Both the position numbers and the translations under genes were made by a program. The notes under the pieces were generated by a model. The model saw only the letters and a program-made list of their open reading frames with translations. It did no database searches and had not been told where the DNA came from. Below are positions 8,514-13,554 of a stretch of DNA of 16,158 nucleotides, one piece after another. The stretch is from CALHVX01 sp051027215. GTDB lineage: Bacteria > Pseudomonadota > Gammaproteobacteria > Pseudomonadales > Azotimanducaceae. Positions within the stretch are counted from its first letter, which is position 1; every line of letters begins with the position of its first letter. Location: contig JBPCXR010000009.1 of the NCBI GenBank assembly GCA_051027215.1, positions 1 to 16,158 on the forward strand. Direction: 5' to 3'.

Positions 8514-9311
8514 TCAGGGTTCAATGACTTTGCGATACAGGTGCCAAGTCGCATGCCCCAATATCGGCAGGACCGCAGCAAGGCCGACTAAGAACAAGAG
8601 CGCACCAGCTGCAAGTGACACGACTACTATCGCCGCCCAAACTGCCATCATGAGCGGATTGGAAATGACGGCTCGCATCGACGTGCTAATGGCGGTAATC
8701 GAGCTCGTTGGTTTATCGAGCAGTAAGGGAAAGGCAAATACTGAGATCGCAAATGCGGTGAAAGCGAACAGAAATCCGATACCTGTTCCGTAGATAATTA
8801 ACCCAGCGCCATGCCTCGTCGAAAACACCTCGTTGGCGAAACTTGCGATCGACCCCGGTAGTTCGGCACCGAACACGCCAAAGAAAATGAATTGCGCCAT
8901 GAATATCCACAGGACATACAGCGCCATCATCACTAGAGATAACGCCACGATAGGGGCAAACGCCGATGAATGGACAAATTCGAACGCTGAGCGCCAACCA
9001 ACGTCCGGCCCTTCCTCGCGCCGTCGACTCATTTCAAAAAGACTAACGGAAACAATGGGTCCGAGTAAGGTGAACCCCGCGACAATCGGAAATGCGAGGT
9101 AGAGCAGATTATCGCCCAACAAAACAAGCGTCAGCAGTAAGGCGAACAGTGGATACACTATGAACAGAAAGGCGACGAAGCTCGGCTCGGCGTTGAAGTC
9201 GTCGTAGCCTTCCTTAAGCGATTGTCGGATGTCTTGCCATCCGATCTTGCGAATCACAATGTCACTAGACGTGACTTGCAGGTCTCTGAACGACAGTTCC
9301 TGAGGCATCAT
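8514..9311 (-). CDS. DUF2189-type integral membrane protein
   Basis: The product is a predicted inner-membrane protein of 265 residues that I recognise as the DUF2189 type (COG5473 group), whose function is unknown. The cytoplasmic N-terminus leads to IRKIGWQDIRQSLKEGYDDF, followed by about six hydrophobic spans. The loop SLFEMSRRREEGPDVGW after the second span and the C-terminal GHATWHLYRKVI are typical of the family. The ATG at 9311 was chosen because AAGGAG at 9323-9318 lies 6 nt upstream. An in-frame GTG at 9326 would put that ribosome-binding site inside the gene. It lies co-directionally upstream of nuoA but 209 nt away, so a shared transcript is possible and not shown. Family assignment is fairly sure; role is unknown. 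Confidence 0.85.
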   Translation of the reverse strand: MMPQELSFRDLQVTSSDIVIRKIGWQDIRQSLKEGYDDFNAEPSFVAFLFIVYPLFALLLTLVLLGDNLLYLAFPIVAGFTLLGPIVSVSLFEMSRRREEGPDVGWRSAFEFVHSSAFAPIVALSLVMMALYVLWIFMAQFIFFGVFGAELPGSIASFANEVFSTRHGAGLIIYGTGIGFLFAFTAFAISVFAFPLLLDKPTSSITAISTSMRAVISNPLMMAVWAAIVVVSLAAGALLFLVGLAAVLPILGHATWHLYRKVIEP

Positions 9312-9317
9312 AAAGCT

Positions 9318-9323
9318 CTCCTT
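9318..9323 (-). promoter_or_regulatory. Ribosome-binding site deciding the start of the DUF2189 gene
   Basis: AAGGAG lies 6 nt before the ATG at 9311. Its GGAG also falls in a weak 5-bp stem (9316-9320 with 9330-9334) that could partly mask it. Confidence 0.6.
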
Positions 9324-9349
9324 CACAAAGAGAGTGTTCTGCTCGCATT

Positions 9350-9368
9350 CGGGTACTGAGGCTACCCG
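9350..9368. repeat. Perfect inverted repeat in the DUF2189 leader
   Basis: CGGGTA (9350-9355) and TACCCG (9363-9368) are separated by 7 nt, 39 nt upstream of the DUF2189 ATG. It could be an operator or a leader hairpin. There is no T-run, so it is not a terminator. Confidence 0.45.
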
Positions 9369-9482
9369 TTCATTCCGTCGATTCGTCCAACAAGCATACG
9401 CCGCGATTTTCTCTCTGCCTATACGTGTTGCTTAACAAGTTCGATATTGTCCTACGTGTAAGTAAGCTGGATAGACACTGAC

Positions 9483-9534
9483 CTAACCGACTGGTGAAAC
9501 TAACCTGGGTTTACTAACCTTTAGTCATAAAGGT
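9483..9534. repeat. CTAACC repeats plus a 7-bp inverted repeat
   Basis: CTAACC occurs at 9483-9488, 9500-9505 and 9514-9519; the last two are part of ACTAACCT copies (9499-9506 and 9513-9520). The third overlaps a perfect inverted repeat, ACCTTTA (9517-9523) and TAAAGGT (9528-9534), with a 4-nt loop. The cluster lies in a long divergent intergenic region and looks operator-like. No regulator is identified. Confidence 0.4.
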
Positions 9535-9790
9535 CTACCCCATTATTCCAATTACCGATTTCGATTACTCAGAGAGCGTCGTTGAAAGGGAAAGCAGTAA
9601 TCACCGGGCTGTGAGCGTTTATGGTCGACACTTGGACGACTAAGCGGTAACGCACTGAGATTGGAAACTTGGCAACGCACGTTGCACGACTACGAGCTCA
9701 TTAAAAAATCTCAGACTCGCTCACCAAGTTGCACTGACTCGCCCATCGGTTCAGGATGGCCGACGCGGGTATTCAAACAGGGAGGCCATC

Positions 9791-10249
9791 ATGTCGACCC
9801 ATCAACTGACAACGTTTCTCGACAGTCATCAGATCGATTACACGCTCATCAACCACTCACGCACCTACACAGCACAGGAAACGGCGCACTCCGCGCATAT
9901 TCCGGGCCGTGAAGTCGCCAAGACCGTCGTGGTGCTCATCGACGGTGTAGCCGCGATGGTGGTAGAGCCGGCAACGTCTCAAGTTCATCTTGGCAAGCTC
10001 AAACAACTGACCGGTGCCAAAATGGTTAGTCTCGCCGACGAGCGCGATTTTGATGAGTTGTTTCCCGATTGCGAGCGCGGAGCCATGTCTCCGTTCGGCA
10101 ATCTCCGGGAGATGCAAGTCTATGTCGATGAAAGTCTGAGCCAGGATGAGCAAATCGCGTTCAACGCTGATTCGCACACAGAGTTGATCAAGCTGGCGTA
10201 CCGGGATTTTGAAGCTCTGGTTCAGCCGCAGGTCCTACATTCGCATTAG
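9791..10249 (+). CDS. YbaK/EbsC-domain protein, probable aminoacyl-tRNA deacylase
   Basis: The product is a cytoplasmic 152-residue single-domain protein of the YbaK/ProRS-editing (INS) superfamily. Characterised members hydrolyse mischarged aminoacyl-tRNAs in trans. Family features in order are the N-terminal YTAQETAHSAHIPGREVAKTV block with the conserved lysine K45, VVEPATSQVHLGKLKQL, the FPDCERGAMSPFG motif (91-104) that lines the substrate pocket, and IAFNADSHTELIKLAYRDFEALVQP at the C-terminus. It resembles generic YbaK-domain proteins more than E. coli YeaK or YbaK themselves, so no symbol or substrate is assigned. The ATG has GGAGG at 9781-9785, 5 nt upstream. It converges with the enoyl-CoA hydratase homologue with 29 nt between stops and no visible terminator. 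Confidence 0.88.
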   Translation: MSTHQLTTFLDSHQIDYTLINHSRTYTAQETAHSAHIPGREVAKTVVVLIDGVAAMVVEPATSQVHLGKLKQLTGAKMVSLADERDFDELFPDCERGAMSPFGNLREMQVYVDESLSQDEQIAFNADSHTELIKLAYRDFEALVQPQVLHSH

Positions 10250-10278
10250 CGGACAAGTTGGCTTTTGCTAGCTGGGCG

Positions 10279-11037
10279 TCATTCCTTGTCCCCTTGAAAG
10301 ATGGGGGGATTGGCGTTCGACCCTTGTGCCAAGAAGATGCCTTCGGCCGCAAGAGCGCCAAGCCCAACGGTATTGAGGTCATGCTGCACATACTGGTTGA
10401 GCCACTTTTTCGTTAGGTTTAGCGCAAAGGGATCAAACGACAGCAGCTTCTGCACCAGCGCGTCAACCTCACTATCAAGCGCATCTGCCGGCACTGCCTT
10501 ATTGATTAGGCCAATGTCCACTGCTTCCTGCGCAGTGCACGACTTATCTGTCATTAGAAACTCTCTGGCCCTGGTGAGGCCAATTCGCGAAGGCCATAGC
10601 AGCGCGCCGCCGTCGCCAGGAGGCACGGCAAAACCCGACAGGTGCGGATCGCAGAATGTGGCGTCCTCCGCGGCGTAAACAAAGTCGCAGGCCAACGCAA
10701 CGGAGGCCCCGAGGCTGTGTGCGCCCGGCGCAAAGACCTTGGCAATGGTCGGCTTCTCGCAGCCCACTGAGTCGCGGATAATGTCCTCGGCCTCCTTGAA
10801 CATCCTTCGCATGTTGGCCGGTTCAGCGGACGCGGCAACCCACTCGACGTCGTACATGGTCGGATTGAGGAACGAGCGGTTTCTGCCCGTCACCACGACC
10901 ACCCGAACCTCCTCCGATTCGTGGGCAGCCCGGAAGGCGCGGGAGATGCCGCGGTGAGTGTCGCCGTCTAAGCCGCCGATCTCGATAGTGAAGACACCGT
11001 TATCGAGGTTGACGTCAATCTTGCCAAATTCCGACAT
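10279..11037 (-). CDS. Enoyl-CoA hydratase/isomerase-superfamily protein, diverged active site
   Basis: The product has 252 residues with the crotonase fold. The core runs from FTIEIGG (16-22), through VVVTGRNRSF (47-56) and the oxyanion-hole region APGAHSLGASVALACDF (103-119), to the C-terminal helices. Classical hydratases use two glutamates (Glu144 and Glu164 in the rat enzyme). Here the positions I align to them are H132 in CDPHLSGF and D142 in PPGDGGALLWP. A dPH...GDGG pattern is known to me from a subgroup of annotated enoyl-CoA hydratases, so this is a subfamily feature rather than decay. It may not be a standard 2-enoyl-CoA hydratase. AGGAG lies 6 nt upstream of the ATG. The flanking genes do not suggest a beta-oxidation operon. 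Confidence 0.87.
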   Translation of the reverse strand: MSEFGKIDVNLDNGVFTIEIGGLDGDTHRGISRAFRAAHESEEVRVVVVTGRNRSFLNPTMYDVEWVAASAEPANMRRMFKEAEDIIRDSVGCEKPTIAKVFAPGAHSLGASVALACDFVYAAEDATFCDPHLSGFAVPPGDGGALLWPSRIGLTRAREFLMTDKSCTAQEAVDIGLINKAVPADALDSEVDALVQKLLSFDPFALNLTKKWLNQYVQHDLNTVGLGALAAEGIFLAQGSNANPPIFQGDKE

Positions 11038-11089
11038 GTTGTTCTCCTATGGTGTGCCGCAAAGTCGCGGAACTGTTGGATTCTCATGC

Positions 11090-11117
11090 ATCGCCATAGC
11101 GTTTGCTATAAGGCGAT
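11090..11117. repeat. Strong hairpin between serine hydrolase and crotonase genes
   Basis: ATCGCC-ATAGC (11090-11100) pairs with GCTAT-AA-GGCGAT (11105-11117): an 11-bp stem with a 2-nt bulge and a GTTT loop. It lies downstream of the serine hydrolase stop (11213) and 53 nt upstream of the crotonase ATG, both on the minus strand. It may stop read-through from the former or act in the leader of the latter. There is no good T-run on the minus strand, so it is not a classical intrinsic terminator. Confidence 0.55.
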
Positions 11118-11212
11118 TTGCCAAGCCTACAATACGCTTACCAGCGGCTCAGCGAAGAACGGCAATGGGACGCGGCTCGCTTGTATCGAACGATTCATAG
11201 AACTGACCACGC

Positions 11213-12091
11213 TCAATGGCACTGCTTGATCTCCTCAAGCAGCACCTCCATGGCTACACCTTCTTTGTCTGCCGGCATTAACACACAACCCGTTAACCCG
11301 CTCTCGATGAAATGAAAACAGGAAGCGCTGTATCCGGGCCCGTCACCGTTGTGCCCGTATCGAACGCCTGGCTCCACCATCAAGCCGTAGCTGCTATGAG
11401 GACTGGTCCATAAGGGATGCTCGACTGGTACAGGAGTGAGATTACTCAGGAGCGGCTTGACCAGCTCGGAACGCATAAACTTCACAACGTCGAGCGCGTT
11501 CGACATGATAACGCCATGCCAAACCCACTGCGCCGAATACCAAGGCAAGTCGTCTGCAAACTGACCATGCGCGACATGAATAGATGAGAGTCCCAAGGGC
11601 GTGGCGATGAACTCTTGAATCACCGCATCGAAATCTAACCCAGTTTGTTTCTGTACGATTTGGGAAAGCAACCAGTAGCCTGGGTTGGAATACGACCATC
11701 GCTCTCCCGGGCTAAATAGTAGCGGTTTGCGCAGCGTGCGCTCGATGAACTCTTCATCCGACCAAGGAGTAGCACCAGATCGAATGGCCGCTTGATAGTC
11801 CGGCAATGGGAAGTAGTCCATCAAGCCGCTTGTGTGGTTGAGCAACTGGGCAACGGAGATATCAGCGCTGCTCGGACACACCTGCTCATCAATCCAATTC
11901 GAGACAGGCGCGTCTATGTTTACTCCGGTAGAGAAAACGCTGCTGGCAATGAACGGCTTCGCCAAACTGTAGATGGGTAGCACGGCCTCAGTGCATTGAA
12001 GGAGCCGCCCATTGGTATCAGCTATGGCAATCGATCCTGTTGACATGCACACCAATCTAAAGGTATCAACGAGAAGCCGCAATCGACTCAT
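11213..12091 (-). CDS. Serine hydrolase, class C beta-lactamase/PBP-like family
   Basis: The product has 292 residues of the beta-lactamase-related (COG1680-type) fold. The nucleophile motif is S42-L-A-K45 (YSLAKPF), the tyrosine motif is Y134-S-N136 (YSNPGYW), and the third motif is H247-N-G249 (YGHNGDGPGY). HTSGLMDY (86-93) and LRKPLLFSPGERWSYSN (120-136) are also family-typical. Members act as esterases, D-amino peptidases or beta-lactamases, and the substrate cannot be read from sequence. I see no signal peptide, so a cytoplasmic location is likely. The ATG at 12091 has no recognisable ribosome-binding site. An internal ATG at 12046 (residue 16) is an alternative that still keeps all motifs. 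It diverges from the methyltransferase gene with 23 nt between starts. Confidence 0.87.
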   Translation of the reverse strand: MSRLRLLVDTFRLVCMSTGSIAIADTNGRLLQCTEAVLPIYSLAKPFIASSVFSTGVNIDAPVSNWIDEQVCPSSADISVAQLLNHTSGLMDYFPLPDYQAAIRSGATPWSDEEFIERTLRKPLLFSPGERWSYSNPGYWLLSQIVQKQTGLDFDAVIQEFIATPLGLSSIHVAHGQFADDLPWYSAQWVWHGVIMSNALDVVKFMRSELVKPLLSNLTPVPVEHPLWTSPHSSYGLMVEPGVRYGHNGDGPGYSASCFHFIESGLTGCVLMPADKEGVAMEVLLEEIKQCH

Positions 12092-12114
12092 CGCAGTTAC
12101 GCAGGGAGGGTGGA

Positions 12115-12921
12115 GTGGACATTAACGCGACAGAGGAAGATGTTGCCGCGGCACAAGCATACGAAAGCCTGCACGTCCCTGCCCTGTTTAGTCGGTGGCC
12201 ACCACACGTCGCCAAGACTGCTCAGATTGAGTCAGGACAGCGTGTGCTAGACGTCGCTTGCGGCACCGGTACTCTTGCCAGGCACATTGCGCCATTGGTC
12301 GGCATCAACGGATCTGTTACCGGAATAAACCCCGGCGCTGGCATGCTTGCAATCGCAAAAAACTTGGCACCGTCAATAGAATGGCAACAAGGCACAGCAG
12401 AAGCCTTGCCCTACGACGACGAATCTTATGACGCGGTGGTGAGTCAGTTTGGATTGATGTTTTTTCAGGATCGTATAGCAGCCCTGAGAGACATGCTGCG
12501 TGTGCTTGTCCCAGGCGGTCGAATCGCGGTCGCTGTTTGGGATTCGCTCGAAAATTCGGAAGCGTATCCACTTGAGGTAGAACTGTTCGAGCGCCTCGCT
12601 GGCGAGCACGCAGCTGAGGCTATGCGTGCTCCATTTGCGCTTGGAAATCCTAACGAACTAGCGACGCTCTTTGAGGAGGCCGGCGCTGAGTCCGTGTCAG
12701 TGGCGACTTACCATGAAACAGCGAAATTCCCCAGCATACGGGCGATGGTGGAAGCTGACCTGCGCGGATGGCTGCCAATCATGGGCGTGGATCTGGACGA
12801 AACCCTAATCCAAACCATACTTGCGGAGGCTGAGGAAGTACTTAGCCAGTATCGAACAGCGGACGGAAATGTAGAGTTTGATGCACCAGCACATATTGTG
12901 TCTGCAAAGAAAAGCCTGTAA
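12115..12921 (+). CDS. Class I SAM-dependent methyltransferase (GTG start)
   Basis: The product is a cytoplasmic protein of 268 residues. The Rossmann motif I is VLDVACGTGTLA (44-55), the motif II region is SVTGINPGAGML (67-78), GTAEALPYDDESYDAVVSQF (93-112) covers motifs III-IV, and LRVLVPGGRIAVAVW follows. This is the Methyltransf_11/UbiE-like type, but it lacks enough UbiE character to be called a quinone methyltransferase. The residue at the end of strand 2, normally an acidic residue binding the SAM ribose, is N72. The start is GTG, with GGAGG at 12105-12109, 5 nt upstream. The neighbouring serine hydrolase is divergent. The substrate is unknown. Confidence 0.88.
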   Translation: MDINATEEDVAAAQAYESLHVPALFSRWPPHVAKTAQIESGQRVLDVACGTGTLARHIAPLVGINGSVTGINPGAGMLAIAKNLAPSIEWQQGTAEALPYDDESYDAVVSQFGLMFFQDRIAALRDMLRVLVPGGRIAVAVWDSLENSEAYPLEVELFERLAGEHAAEAMRAPFALGNPNELATLFEEAGAESVSVATYHETAKFPSIRAMVEADLRGWLPIMGVDLDETLIQTILAEAEEVLSQYRTADGNVEFDAPAHIVSAKKSL

Positions 12922-12928
12922 AGCCTGT
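12911..12928 (+). repeat. Tandem 9-bp duplication across a stop codon
   Basis: AAAGCCTGT occurs twice head to tail (12911-12919 and 12920-12928). The join creates the TAA stop of the methyltransferase gene (12919-12921). This looks like replication slippage; a small target-site duplication is less likely. Confidence 0.5.
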
Positions 12929-13143
12929 TCGCGAATAGACGATATATATCGAAAACAAAGTATTGTGCAACAACAGCTGAAAACGAACTTGGCCTTCTTC
13001 ATTGAAATTGACTGGTTGAGCGATGCTTAGGAGGCAAGTGTATTAGTGGGATTTTGGCCCTGACCGACAGTGTTAGATTTCTTTAAAGCGGACGTTGGAT
13101 GCGCTGGAGGGTAATTCCGCTTTCTGGTTTTGCCCTAGCACCG
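12922..13143. other. Intergenic region between methyltransferase and IS remnant
   Basis: There is no supportable gene here. It contains the 12-bp perfect palindrome CGATATATATCG at 12940-12951 and otherwise undistinguished sequence. No terminator with a T-run is evident after the methyltransferase gene. Confidence 0.5.
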
Positions 13144-13145
13144 TG

Positions 13146-13184
13146 GACACCTAGAATAGGGCCAGAAGGCCCCTTGGAGGTGTC
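13146..13184 (+). repeat. Inverted repeat covering the IS orfA ribosome-binding site
   Basis: GACACCT (13146-13152) pairs with AGGTGTC (13178-13184), and inside it GGGCC (13159-13163) pairs with GGCCC (13168-13172) around a 4-nt loop. The outer 3' arm overlaps the GGAGG ribosome-binding site (13176-13180) of orfA. A transcript entering from outside would fold and hide it. Confidence 0.6.
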
Positions 13185-13186
13185 AG

Positions 13187-13402
13187 ATGACGAAACCAAA
13201 GCCGTACAAGCGCTATAGCGCTGAATTTAAGAAAGAGGCTGTACGTAGAGCAAGCGAAGAAGGCACGACAGATAAGCCCGTCTGTGACGAACTAGGCATC
13301 AGTACCAGACAGTTCGGGCGATGGCGATTTGAGCTGGAAGTGCTGGGTAAGGATGCTTTTACTGGCAAAGGTCAATGCCGCGACTATCGGAGCTTGGCGT
13401 AA
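13187..13402 (+). pseudogene. Truncated IS3-family OrfA (helix-turn-helix part only)
   Basis: The reading frame gives 71 residues. KRYSAEFKKEAVRRASEEG (8-26) and VCDELGISTRQFGRWRFELE (32-51) are the helix-turn-helix DNA-binding region of IS3-type OrfA proteins. Full-length OrfA normally continues for 25-40 more residues into a leucine-zipper segment and is joined to OrfB by programmed frameshift. Here similarity ends at about residue 62 (GKG), followed by CRDYRSLA and a stop. GGAGG lies 6 nt upstream of the ATG. No orfB follows. The gene is presumably non-functional for transposition; a residual DNA-binding role cannot be excluded. Confidence 0.8.
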
Positions 13403-13510
13403 CCGACTGACTCGCAGCCTGCTAAACACGGCCAACCTAAACCGCCCGGATAAAAACGGCTAAGCGGGATAGGGGCGGGTTGGTTTTCTGGTTCAGCTGA
13501 GTGAGAAGCG

Positions 13511-13524
13511 TTAGCATTTGCTAA
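13511..13524. repeat. 14-bp palindrome upstream of the lipoprotein gene
   Basis: TTAGCA (13511-13516) and TGCTAA (13519-13524) form a perfect inverted repeat with a 2-nt spacer, ending 30 nt before the lipoprotein ATG. Its size and place suit an operator. No regulator is known. Confidence 0.4.
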
Positions 13525-13554
13525 GTGGCTCGAAACCGAAGGAAGGGATTTGCG

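Larger units (their letters stand above)
9312..9790. other. Divergent intergenic region between the DUF2189 and YbaK-like genes
   Basis: This stretch of about 480 nt has no credible gene. Open frames inside it lack ribosome-binding sites and familiar residues. It must hold promoters for both divergent genes, but I see no confident -35/-10 pair. It holds two perfect inverted repeats (9350-9368 and 9517-9534) and three copies of CTAACC (9483-9488, 9500-9505, 9514-9519), described separately. Confidence 0.5.
13144..13402 (+). mobile_element. IS3-family insertion-sequence remnant (left end and truncated orfA)
   Basis: TGGACACCTAGAATAGGGCC starting at 13144 looks like an IS3-type terminal repeat, opening with TG and lying just ahead of a typical orfA. 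After about 61 codons orfA loses similarity to its family, and neither orfB (the DDE transposase) nor a matching right end (expected to end in AGGTGTCCA) is seen downstream. The element is therefore an internally or 3'-deleted relic that cannot move by itself. Boundaries other than the left end are approximate. Confidence 0.65.

Noticed and set aside
9661..9912. Plus-strand frame of 83 codons overlapping the YbaK-like gene start
   Set aside because: No ribosome-binding site, no recognisable residues, and it overlaps a well-supported gene in another frame.
11118..11315. Plus-strand frame opposite the end of the serine hydrolase gene
   Set aside because: Most of it is antisense to coding sequence, with no initiation signal and no familiar motif.
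13400..13515. attC-like (integron cassette recombination site) imperfect palindrome, with TAAC at the left, GTTA at the right, and CCAACC/GGTTGG and CGCCC/GGGCG pairing inside
   Set aside because: The outer boxes do not fit the RYYYAAC and GTTRRRY consensus, the middle of the arms pairs poorly, and the adjacent 1.7-kb lipoprotein gene is large for a cassette. The GC-rich stem is followed by TTTT but has an unpaired loop of about 25 nt, so I did not call a terminator either.
13525..13554. Upstream GTG start for the TPR lipoprotein
   Set aside because: It would put ten charged residues before the lipoprotein signal peptide; the ATG at 13555 has its own ribosome-binding site and a short, typical signal sequence.
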